Notes under the pieces: model-generated
Database searches by the model: none
What the model was told of the DNA's origin: nothing
What the model saw: only the letters and a program-made list of their open reading frames with translations
In this document: one piece after another, positions 1-5,887 of the stretch
Numbering within the stretch: position 1 is the stretch's first letter
How the letters are laid out: each line of letters opens with the position of its first letter
Translations under genes and position numbers: made by a program
From: Myxococcales bacterium
GTDB taxonomy: Bacteria > Myxococcota > Polyangia > Fen-1088
Direction: 5' to 3'
Assembly (NCBI GenBank): GCA_003155465.1
Contig: PMCR01000220.1
Coordinates: 9,555 to 18,690, forward strand
DNA: 9,136 nt

Positions 1-1260
1 TGCTGGGGCTACAACAGCTCTGGCCAGGCCACGCCGCCCGCCGGGACATTTGTTTCCGTCAGCGCGGGTGAGCACCACACCTGCGCGGTGAGGAGCGACG
101 CCAGCCTCGCCTGTTGGGGACGCAACCTCGAGAACCAGGCCACGCCGCCCGCCGGAGCATTCGTTTCCGTCAGCGCGGGTCAGTACCACAGCTGCGGAGT
201 ACACGGTGAAGGCAGTCTGGTTTGCTGGGGCGTCAACCTAAGCGGCCAAGCCGCGCCATCTGCCGGGACCTTCGTTTCTGTCAGCGCGGGTGAGCACCAC
301 ACCTGCGGGGTGCGGATCGACGACACCATCGCCTGCTGGGGCAGAAGAAGCGAAGGCCAAGCCATGCCGCCCGCCGGGACGTTCACCTCGATCAGTGTCG
401 GTGGGTATCACAGCTGCGGGGTGAAGCACGACGGCGCCGTGGCCTGCTGGGGCGAAAACAGCCACGGCCAGACCACGCTGCCAAGCGGGAACCTCGTCTC
501 GGTCAGCGCGGGTGGCAGCCACACCTGCGAGGTGGGGAGCGACGGGACCATCGCCTGCTGGGGCCGCAACGTCGAGGGCCAGAGCACGCCACCCGGCGGG
601 AGATTTGTTTCGGTGAGCGCGGGCAAGTACCACACGTGCGCCGTGGATTCGAAGGGCACCATCGCGTGCTGGGGAAAGAATCACTACGGTCAAGCTGCCC
701 GGCCCGCCGGGACATTTGTTTCGGTGAGCGCGGGCTACTGGCACACGTGCGGGGTGAAGAGCGACGGCACCATTGCGTGCTGGGGCTACAACAGCTCCGG
801 CCAGGCCACCCCGCCCGGCGGGACCTTCATCTCTGTCAGCACCGGCGAACACCACACCTGCGGGGTGCGAACCGACGGCAGCGTCGCCTGCTGGGGTCGC
901 AACTTTGAAAACCAGGGCACCCCGCCGGTCGGCACATTTGCCTCTGTCAGCGCGGGCCAGTACCACACCTGCGGGGTGCGGACCGACGGCAGCGGCGTCT
1001 GCTGGGGTGTCAATGTGCGCGGCCAGGCCACGCCGCCCGCCGGGATCTTCGCTTCGGTCAGCGCGGGTGAGCACCACACCTGCGGGGTGCGGACTGACGG
1101 CAGCGTCGTCTGCTGGGGTGTCAATATGCGTGGCCAAACCACGCCGCCTGCCGGGAGCTTCGCCTCTGTGAGCGCGGGCAAGGGCCACACCTGCGGGGTG
1201 AGGACTGACGGGAAGATCGTCTGCTGGGGCGACAACGAGTTCGGCCAAGCCACGCCGCCT
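1..1260 (+). repeat. 111-bp coding tandem repeat, 11.3 copies
   Basis: Units begin at TGCTGG or TGTTGG every 111 bp (1, 112, 223, 334, 445, 556, 667, 778, 889, 1000, 1111, 1222) without a single indel up to the stop codon. The units differ from each other, but units 1-3 resemble units 8-10 more than their neighbours. Units 10 and 11 (VNVRGQ and VNMRGQ) look like a more recent tandem copy. Confidence 0.95.
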
Positions 1261-1263
1261 TGA
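1..1263 (+). CDS. RCC1-type beta-propeller repeat protein, 5' partial
   Basis: The reading frame is open from the first base and ends at TGA 1261-1263, so the true start is upstream. A GTG at 88 lies inside a repeat and is not a credible start. The 420 visible residues are eleven full units plus a partial unit of exactly 37 residues (111 bp). Each unit follows the pattern CWGxNxxGQATPPAGxFxSVSAG, then xxHTCGVxxDGxxx. This matches the RCC1_2 type of RCC1 repeat, whose family folds into seven-bladed beta-propellers. Nearly every unit has two cysteines, one in HTC/HSC and one in CWG, which would suit disulfide-stapled blades in an exported protein; that part is inference. Such proteins are frequent in myxobacteria and usually lack an assigned function, so binding or adhesion is only a guess. 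The C-terminus stops abruptly in GQATPP, the end of half a blade, and a frameshifted relic of a further unit follows. No terminator is visible before the next gene. Confidence 0.9.
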   Translation, partial: CWGYNSSGQATPPAGTFVSVSAGEHHTCAVRSDASLACWGRNLENQATPPAGAFVSVSAGQYHSCGVHGEGSLVCWGVNLSGQAAPSAGTFVSVSAGEHHTCGVRIDDTIACWGRRSEGQAMPPAGTFTSISVGGYHSCGVKHDGAVACWGENSHGQTTLPSGNLVSVSAGGSHTCEVGSDGTIACWGRNVEGQSTPPGGRFVSVSAGKYHTCAVDSKGTIACWGKNHYGQAARPAGTFVSVSAGYWHTCGVKSDGTIACWGYNSSGQATPPGGTFISVSTGEHHTCGVRTDGSVACWGRNFENQGTPPVGTFASVSAGQYHTCGVRTDGSGVCWGVNVRGQATPPAGIFASVSAGEHHTCGVRTDGSVVCWGVNMRGQTTPPAGSFASVSAGKGHTCGVRTDGKIVCWGDNEFGQATPP

Positions 1264-1264
1264 T

Positions 1265-1330
1265 ACGAAGACCGACGACGCTATTGCCTGCTGGCGCCCG
1301 CGCTCTGACATGCGGACGCCCGGCTGGACT
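1265..1330 (+). pseudogene. Frameshifted remnant of a further RCC1 repeat
   Basis: Directly after the TGA of the repeat protein, the second forward frame reads TKTDDAIACWRPRSDMRTPG. This resembles the end of one unit and the start of the next (DDTIACWG, then S-E-G-Q-A-x-PPAG). The TGCTGG that should fall at 1333 by the 111-bp register lies at 1289. A net 44 bp are therefore missing, and 44 is not a multiple of three, which explains the shift out of frame. The present stop codon sits at the junction. I read it as a deletion that shortened a longer propeller array; a misassembly of the repeats is the alternative. Confidence 0.7.
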
Positions 1331-1369
1331 GCGGTTCGGGATCAGGCGAGGATCAGGCACGGACTGTGC

Positions 1370-1376
1370 AGAAGGA
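1370..1376 (+). promoter_or_regulatory. Ribosome binding site of the TPR-PEGA gene
   Basis: AGAAGGA lies 10 bases before ATG 1387. It supports that start over GTG 1366, which it would follow rather than precede. ATG 1382 lies closer but meets a stop after six codons. Confidence 0.5.
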
Positions 1377-1386
1377 CGGTCATGAA

Positions 1387-2424
1387 ATGGCGCACCCACT
1401 GAAGAACATCATTTTATCGCTGGCGATGGTTGCACTCCCGGTGGCGCCTGTTGCGGCTCGCGCTGATTCCGCGGCCAACGCCCGTGCCGAGGCGAAGAAG
1501 CACTTCGACCGGGCTATGGAACTGAACGAGGACGGGCAGGTGGCCGAGGCGGTCATCGAGCTCAAGCGCTGCTACGAGTTGTCGCCTCATCACACGGTCC
1601 TCTACAATCTTGGCCAGGCGTACATCACGCTGGCCAAGCCAGTGGAGGCCGTGGCTGCTTTGCAGCGCTACCTCGACGAAGGCGGCAAAGACATCAAGCC
1701 GGCGCGGCGCGCTGAGGTGGAGCAAGAGATAGCACGCCAGAAGACGCGCATCGCGACCATGGATATTGGCGGGCTGCCCGACGGCGCGGTAGTGACCATC
1801 GACGGCGACGAAGTGGGCAAGGCGCCGCTGGTAGCTCCCCTGCGCGTGGGCGTGGGCAAGCACGTGGTGGCGGCCACGGCTGCGGGGTACGAGCCCGGCG
1901 AAGCGAAGATCGAGATCGCGGGCGAGGACCGCAAAGTCGTGGATTTGAAATTGGTGCCACGGCCCGCGCAGCCCTTCGTGGCGGCAGCGCCGGTTACGTC
2001 CCTGGCCGCGACCCCGGTTCCGGCTCCGGCCGCGGTTCCAGCAGCACCCACACCGCCAGCGGCGCCCGAAGCGTCTCCCAATGTTGCCACGTCGGCGCAA
2101 CTGACCCCGGGGGCGAGCCTCGCGTCAGCACAGGGCGAGGCCGACTCGTGGGCCGAATCCTCGAAGGGGAGCGGCGTCCAGATAGCCGGCCTGGTGCTCG
2201 CTGGCGTGGGCGCGGTTGGGTTGGCGGCCGGAGTCATTCTCCTGCGGAAGGAGCATGACGACTGGTACGGAAAAGCGTGCCTGATGGCCGGCGGGATGCT
2301 CCTCGGGGCCGGTCTCGTCACGACCTTGCTCAGCTTCATTGACGACAGTCCATCCAAGAGCGCGGTGATCGCACCCGCGTTGGGACCAAACTTCGCGGGC
2401 CTGGCAATGAAGGGAAACTGGTGA
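1387..2424 (+). CDS. TPR and PEGA domain envelope protein
   Basis: The protein has 345 residues counted from ATG 1387. Residues 1-27 form a signal peptide (hydrophobic core IILSLAMVALPVAPVA, likely cleavage after ARA). Residues 32-105 form about two TPR helix pairs (AKKHFDRAMELNEDGQ, then YNLGQAYITLAKPVEAV). Residues 123-192 form a PEGA domain (IATMDIGGLPDGAVVTIDGD, VGKAPL, VGVGKHVVAATAAGY). Residues 192-245 are a proline/alanine linker, followed by two hydrophobic stretches at about 264-286 and 297-316. The architecture is common in myxobacteria. TPRs bind proteins and PEGA domains are linked to surface or envelope proteins, so this is probably an envelope scaffold with the TPR and PEGA part outside the cytoplasm; its partner is unknown. 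An alternative GTG start at 1366 would add seven polar residues before the signal peptide. Its stop overlaps the start of the lipoprotein gene, so the two are probably cotranslated. Confidence 0.85.
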   Translation: MAHPLKNIILSLAMVALPVAPVAARADSAANARAEAKKHFDRAMELNEDGQVAEAVIELKRCYELSPHHTVLYNLGQAYITLAKPVEAVAALQRYLDEGGKDIKPARRAEVEQEIARQKTRIATMDIGGLPDGAVVTIDGDEVGKAPLVAPLRVGVGKHVVAATAAGYEPGEAKIEIAGEDRKVVDLKLVPRPAQPFVAAAPVTSLAATPVPAPAAVPAAPTPPAAPEASPNVATSAQLTPGASLASAQGEADSWAESSKGSGVQIAGLVLAGVGAVGLAAGVILLRKEHDDWYGKACLMAGGMLLGAGLVTTLLSFIDDSPSKSAVIAPALGPNFAGLAMKGNW

Positions 2425-3245
2425 TGCGTCTGCCTGGCGTCGCGATTCTGGCGTCCGTCACGGCTACCGCATGCAGCCTGCCCGCGTGGCCGCCAGGTGG
2501 CACCGACGGCGGCGTCAGCATCACTACGAGCGTGCAGTTCTGCCAGGAATACAGCAGCCGCGAATGCAAGAACGTGGCCACCGCATGCAACTTCCCCGAA
2601 GGGGACTGCCTGTCAAGTCGGGCCGCCGCGTGCACAACATGGGCCGAGCAGTCCGAGACTGCTGGCCGCGTCTTTGTTCCGGCCAACGCAGGCCCGTGCC
2701 TCAACCGAGTGGAACAGGTGTTCGATGTTCTCAAGAATTCTCTGGCAATCGATGCCAGCGACTACCGCAGTATAGGCACGGCCTGCAAGCGTGTGTTCCA
2801 AGGAAGTGCTGGGGCCAATGAGCCGTGCACCGTCGACGAAGATTGTGAGGATAGCCTGATCTGCGACAAAGGGCTGTGCGGCACAGCCCAGATGGTCCGC
2901 GCCGAGTCAGCTTGTGCCAACATCGGCGAGTACTGTCCGGGGGGGTATTTCTGCAGCGGTGGAAGCGGAAACGGAATCTGGCTGTGCACGGTGCGAAACT
3001 CCGCGAACTCAGCCTGCGATGCGACTACGCCTTGCATGGAGACTCTGCGCTGCGCTTCTGGCGTCTGTACTGCTCGTCTGGCTATCGGTCTGTCGTGTGA
3101 GATGGACAGCGATTGTTCGAGCGGCTTCTGCGAGCCCTTTGCGCAGAAGTGTGGTACGGATGTGCGCTTCGCTGACGGAACGCCGGCCTGCCAGGCCTAC
3201 GAGGGCAACGCTCCCACCAGCGGCGGCGTCGACGCGGGCAACTGA
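2424..3245 (+). CDS. Cysteine-rich putative lipoprotein with Dickkopf-like modules
   Basis: The protein has 273 residues. I chose ATG 2424, which shares one base with the upstream TGA (TGATG) and follows GAAGGGA at 2409-2415 by eight bases; GTG 2421 would add one residue. The N-terminus MRLPGVAILASVTATAC resembles a lipoprotein signal with Cys17 as the lipidated residue, although the -3 residue is Ala rather than the usual Leu. There are 24 further cysteines. From residue 135 they form four regular four-cysteine modules: 135/141/147/152, 164/171/177/188, 198/204/210/215 and 225/231/236/243. Their style (CTVDEDCEDSLICDKGLCG) is that of the Dickkopf-like cysteine-rich domains common in myxobacterial secreted proteins. 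The part before residue 130 also has paired cysteines but no recognised fold. The function is unknown. It probably acts outside the cytoplasm, disulfide-bonded, alongside the TPR-PEGA protein. A hairpin overlaps its stop codon. Confidence 0.85.
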   Translation: MRLPGVAILASVTATACSLPAWPPGGTDGGVSITTSVQFCQEYSSRECKNVATACNFPEGDCLSSRAAACTTWAEQSETAGRVFVPANAGPCLNRVEQVFDVLKNSLAIDASDYRSIGTACKRVFQGSAGANEPCTVDEDCEDSLICDKGLCGTAQMVRAESACANIGEYCPGGYFCSGGSGNGIWLCTVRNSANSACDATTPCMETLRCASGVCTARLAIGLSCEMDSDCSSGFCEPFAQKCGTDVRFADGTPACQAYEGNAPTSGGVDAGN

Positions 3246-3270
3246 GAGCCATCAGTGCTACGTGCTCTCA
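3243..3270 (+). terminator. Hairpin at the end of the lipoprotein gene
   Basis: TGAGAGC (3243-3249, starting with the stop codon) pairs perfectly with GCTCTCA (3264-3270) across a 14-base loop. No T-run follows, so it is not a classical intrinsic terminator. It may act with Rho or protect the 3' end of the message. Confidence 0.35.
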
Positions 3271-3560
3271 CCCACCAGATAGCCTTTCGAGGGGCGTGCA
3301 CGTATCCGCAGGCTTGACGTTGGCGAGTGCCCGTCCCAGTCGTCGTCCCCTGTCCGCCCGTCCCAGGTCGAATCTCCGGCCGTAGGCGCCTGCCGGTCGC
3401 CCCAGCAGCACATGCACCTGACTTTAGTTAGGCTTGCTTTTCTAAAGTGCCCCTATGGCACACTCGCGTTGGGTCGCCGCGCACTTGGGCGAAGCGCTGC
3501 GATCGCCCGCTGCAGTTGGAGGCCCGGATCACGGCAATTCCCTGGTGGTGGCTGTGAATG
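3246..3560. other. Intergenic region between convergent genes
   Basis: This 315-base stretch has no convincing gene. Besides the hairpin at its left edge it contains an 11-bp direct repeat GCCCGTCCCAG (3329-3339 and 3356-3366, 27 bp apart) and the palindrome at 3421-3448. A short open frame starts at ATG 3455 (MAHSRWVAAHLGEALRSP) seven bases after the palindrome. It runs into the antisense strand of the Uma2 gene and has no clear ribosome binding site, so it could at most be a gene remnant. Confidence 0.5.
3421..3448. promoter_or_regulatory. 28-bp imperfect palindrome, candidate operator
   Basis: The outer arms ACTTTAG (3421-3427) and CTAAAGT (3442-3448) are perfect inverted repeats. Counting inward, 10 of the 14 paired positions are symmetric. 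The left half contains TTAGGC, which recalls metalloregulator boxes of the DtxR/MntR type (TTAGG half-sites), but this resemblance is loose. It is AT-rich in a GC-rich setting and has no U-tract, so an operator is more likely than a terminator. Confidence 0.4.
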
Positions 3561-4151
3561 TCACGGCGTCGTGGGCGGCAAAACCGGGCTGTCCCACAGG
3601 GCGCCGACATCGATCGCTACCGCATCGAAGGGTGGAATGCGCATCTGTCCATCACCGCCGAACGTGCCGGCCACGAGCAGATCCTTGCCCGCGAGCTTGA
3701 GAACCTCGATGGTCCGGGCCACCGGATCCACGAACCAAAGCCAAGGCACCCCCTGCTCACGGTAGATGTCTTGCTTGCGCGTGCGGTCCAGGATCGCGGT
3801 CGAGGGCGACAAGACTTCGCAGGCCCAGTCCGGCCGAACCGCGAACCACGCCGTCTCCGGCGCCGCCGGCATGCGCTCACGCAGCCATCCGGCCAGGTCA
3901 GGGACGAGCACGTGGCCGCCCAGGTGCAATTCCGGCTCGAATAGGATCAGCCAGCCCCCGGGTCCGCCGCGACCGCGGCCGTACGGCCCGGTGAGCTCAC
4001 CGCCGAGGTACGATGTCGCAATGGAATGGCGCGGAGCCGGGCGTGGTGACACGACCAATTCGCCGTCGATGATCTCGCCGATGACGTTTTCCGGGAGGCG
4101 ACAGAGATCCTCATAGGTCGCTGGCCGCGTCCGGAGCTGGGTGTGCGCCAT
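3561..4151 (-). CDS. Uma2 family nuclease (DUF820)
   Basis: The protein has 196 residues counted from ATG 4151. An upstream in-frame ATG at 4367 would add 72 residues of arginine-rich, non-family sequence, so I reject it. The family layout is complete: the N-terminal MAHTQLRTRPATYEDLCRLP and IIDGELVVSPRPAPRHS, then VPDLAGW (Asp85), ACEVLSPST (Glu112), DRTRKQDIY (Lys126), then GVPWLWFVDP and a C-terminal strand region. Glu31, Asp85, Glu112 and Lys126 fit the PD-(D/E)xK nuclease core of this family. Uma2 proteins are abundant in cyanobacteria, myxobacteria, Chloroflexi and planctomycetes, and most have no known substrate or biological role. No ribosome binding site precedes the ATG; a -10-like element lies where a leaderless transcript would start. 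It has no partner gene and faces away from the gene at 4496. Confidence 0.9.
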   Translation of the reverse strand: MAHTQLRTRPATYEDLCRLPENVIGEIIDGELVVSPRPAPRHSIATSYLGGELTGPYGRGRGGPGGWLILFEPELHLGGHVLVPDLAGWLRERMPAAPETAWFAVRPDWACEVLSPSTAILDRTRKQDIYREQGVPWLWFVDPVARTIEVLKLAGKDLLVAGTFGGDGQMRIPPFDAVAIDVGALWDSPVLPPTTP

Positions 4152-4161
4152 TGCGAAGAAG

Positions 4162-4170
4162 AGTCTAGCA
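4162..4170 (-). promoter_or_regulatory. Possible extended -10 element for the Uma2 gene
   Basis: Read on the minus strand this is TGCTAGACT, close to the extended -10 form TGnTATAAT. Transcription would begin about four bases before ATG 4151, giving an almost leaderless message, in line with the absence of a Shine-Dalgarno sequence. No good -35 box is visible. Confidence 0.3.
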
Positions 4171-4346
4171 GATCCGGGTGTATGCAGTGGCGCTGCGGAG
4201 AACCCAATCGCCCGCGCGTCCGGCTGACTGTGCCTACGCCTCCTGGCTAACACGCGCACGCCATCCGCGGTATGCGCAGCGCCTATGCCCGCCTCCGGGA
4301 GGTATGGCGATCTGCCGGCTGTGCCTACAGGTCGTCTGACAGCCCG

Positions 4347-4395
4347 GCTGTCCACCTGGACGTCCACCCGAACACGGCGGCGCGGGGTGGACAGC
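4347..4395. repeat. Nested inverted repeats with competing arms
   Basis: GCTGTCCACC (4347-4356) is perfectly complementary to GGTGGACAGC (4386-4395) across 29 bases. A second copy of the left motif, GTCCACCC (4362-4369), pairs with GGGTGGAC (4385-4392) across 15 bases. The two left arms therefore compete for one right arm. GTCCA-CC-TGGAC (4350-4361) is a further small dyad. It lies about 100 bases upstream of the gene starting at 4496. Confidence 0.55.
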
Positions 4396-4482
4396 GCGAT
4401 CTCCTCGGAAATCCATGCGCAGTGGCCGGCACGGGGTCTGCACTAGGGGAAAGCGAATGGTTCGAAAACGCTTTCCGCAGAA

Positions 4483-4488
4483 AAGGAG
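4483..4488 (+). promoter_or_regulatory. Ribosome binding site of the gene at 4496
   Basis: AAGGAG lies seven bases before ATG 4496. It decides this start over the in-frame ATG 4457, which has only AGGGGAA five bases upstream and would put a very basic tail before the signal peptide. Confidence 0.75.
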
Positions 4489-4495
4489 ACTCCCC

Positions 4496-5881
4496 ATGGC
4501 GCGTACGTTCTTCTCGCCGTCCCTTCTGGCGATACTTCTGGCCAGCTCAAGCGCTCTTGCGCAGACACCAGGCCACTGGGAGTTGCTGGCGCAAACTGAA
4601 TGCGTGGCTGGCCACACCCAAGCCGGCAACGCGATCCTGGACCAGTTGTTCGCAGACACGCACGATGCGCGCTTCCTCCGCGCCCAGGGGCTTTGCCTAC
4701 AGGTGGGCAACCGCTGGGTCGAGGCGGCAGACAAGTTCCGGGCCTTCTTGCGCCAGTCCCAGGGATTGTCGGCCGCTGACCTCAGCTCGGCCGAGGAGCA
4801 GATCCGAATCTGCGAGGAAATGGCGTCTGGCCAGGGAAACTGGCAGTCGGCCGCGCTGGTGTCGCCGGCCGCGCCGCCAGCGCCGCCAGCGGATCGGCCC
4901 AGTGAAGAGCTGCAGCCCACATCTTTGCCAAGCGTCCCGGTTGCGGTTTTGCCCGCGCCGCCAGCGGGTCGGCCCAGTGAAACGCCGCAACCCACATTCC
5001 CGCACAGCGTCCCAGCCGCGGTTCTGCAGACCACGGTGGTGGCGCCCCAGCAGGCGGATGCTGCCCCCAGTGAATGCACAAAGTGCTATCCGGGCGGCCT
5101 CAGCCTGGTTCCGGCGGCCGACATCCCCATGGCCGGCATCGGCGCGGGCGTGGTGAATGACTCGCAGTTCGTCTCGTCAGGTGGCTCGTCGCACAGTCTT
5201 TTCCTGACTGCACCCTACGTCGAGCTAGGCGCCCCGGGCTTTCGCAATCTGTCGCTGCATTACCACGCGATCCTCGCCGGGTGGGTGGCGACCGGCGGCG
5301 GGCAGAGTCAGTACGACGCGGTTGTCATGCAGCACACGGCCGGCCTCAAGATCGTTCCCTACTACAACGGGCAAGGCGACAGCTTCCTGGTCACACTCAA
5401 CGCTTCAGTCAAGAATGCGAGCGCCACCAAGACATCGGGCTACGACACCGTCGGCCCCCACGGGCTCTTGCTGTACTCAGGATTCGCGGAGCCGCTGGTA
5501 TTCAAGCTGGGGATCGGCGGCGGCGCTGACCTCGCGATCACGCGCGGGTTGAGGAACTCAGGCCAGGCGCAGTACTTCGGCCAGATCGGTGGCTTGCTGC
5601 TCAAGCGCGACGCCGCCTACAGCTACCTGGTTGCGGAACTGGTGGGCACCGTGGATCTGCGCCTCAAGGACACCGTTGATTACCGCAACTCGAGGTCCTC
5701 GGGTTCGTACACCACGCGCACGAATACGACCCTGGACGCCACCCACAACATGGACGTGTTCTTCGGCCTCATCGTCAGGGGCAGCGCCTATCAGTTCAAG
5801 TTCGGCATGGATCTGCCGGTCACCAAGAAGGATCAGCGCATTGACTACGCCCTGGTCATGGGCGTGGGTTGTCTGCTGTAG
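4496..5881 (+). CDS. Secreted protein with proline-rich linker and barrel-like C-terminus
   Basis: The protein has 461 residues. Residues 1-22 are a clear signal peptide (MARTFFSPSLLAILLASSSALA). Residues 25-112 are helical and resemble a degenerate TPR pair (LLAQTECVAGHTQAGNAILD, FLRAQGLCLQVGNRWVEAAD). Residues 123-190 are a Pro/Ala linker containing a 25-residue unit repeated twice. Residues 195-461 are rich in alternating hydrophobic and polar strands with many Gly, Tyr and Ser (for example LSLHYHAILAGWVATGGG, FLVTLNASVKN, YSYLVAELVGTVDLRL, YQFKFGMDL). This pattern suits an outer-membrane beta-barrel, although the last residues VGCLL lack the usual terminal aromatic. I do not recognise the family. 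It could be an outer-membrane protein with a periplasmic TPR-like head, or a soluble beta-rich secreted domain. Its stop codon is six bases from the stop of the convergent DUF1854 gene. Confidence 0.75.
   Translation: MARTFFSPSLLAILLASSSALAQTPGHWELLAQTECVAGHTQAGNAILDQLFADTHDARFLRAQGLCLQVGNRWVEAADKFRAFLRQSQGLSAADLSSAEEQIRICEEMASGQGNWQSAALVSPAAPPAPPADRPSEELQPTSLPSVPVAVLPAPPAGRPSETPQPTFPHSVPAAVLQTTVVAPQQADAAPSECTKCYPGGLSLVPAADIPMAGIGAGVVNDSQFVSSGGSSHSLFLTAPYVELGAPGFRNLSLHYHAILAGWVATGGGQSQYDAVVMQHTAGLKIVPYYNGQGDSFLVTLNASVKNASATKTSGYDTVGPHGLLLYSGFAEPLVFKLGIGGGADLAITRGLRNSGQAQYFGQIGGLLLKRDAAYSYLVAELVGTVDLRLKDTVDYRNSRSSGSYTTRTNTTLDATHNMDVFFGLIVRGSAYQFKFGMDLPVTKKDQRIDYALVMGVGCLL
4877..5026 (+). repeat. 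75-bp tandem duplication in the proline-rich linker
   Basis: Two in-frame 75-bp units (4877-4951 and 4952-5026) encode 25 residues each. They share the pattern PAPPAxRPSExxQPTxxxSVPxAVL. The DNA of the two copies is still clearly similar, for example in the stretches coding for PAPPA and RPSE, so the duplication is moderately recent. Confidence 0.85.
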
Positions 5882-5887
5882 AAATCT

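Larger units (their letters stand above)
4152..4495. other. Divergent intergenic region
   Basis: These 344 bases separate the Uma2 gene from the secreted-protein gene and must hold both promoters. I see the -10-like element for Uma2 at the left edge, a CCTCC/GGAGG dyad at 4292-4302, a 10-bp direct repeat CTGTGCCTAC (4228-4237 and 4319-4328), the inverted-repeat cluster at 4347-4395 and the ribosome binding site at the right edge. No open frame here resembles a protein family. Confidence 0.5.

Noticed and set aside
238..1311. Long open frame on the minus strand (357 residues) and other frames across the repeats
   Set aside because: The 111-bp repeat is a multiple of three, so any frame free of stops in one unit tends to stay open through all units. 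The products are Ala/Arg/Pro-rich and the plus-strand frame carries clear RCC1 motifs.
1668..2357. Minus-strand open frames over the TPR-PEGA gene
   Set aside because: The plus strand has a signal peptide, TPR and PEGA motifs. The opposite frames give low-complexity Ala/Pro/Ser/Arg products typical of GC-rich shadows.
3329..3366. Direct repeat GCCCGTCCCAG as a possible CRISPR or recombination site
   Set aside because: There are only two 11-bp copies with no further spacing pattern, so chance or a simple local duplication is sufficient.
3455..3700. Small plus-strand open frame of 81 residues
   Set aside because: More than half is antisense to the Uma2 gene and it lacks a ribosome binding site. 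It is kept only as a possible remnant in the findings, not as a gene.
4152..4367. 72-residue N-terminal extension of the Uma2 protein
   Set aside because: The extension is arginine- and alanine-rich and unlike the family, whose N-terminus matches from ATG 4151.
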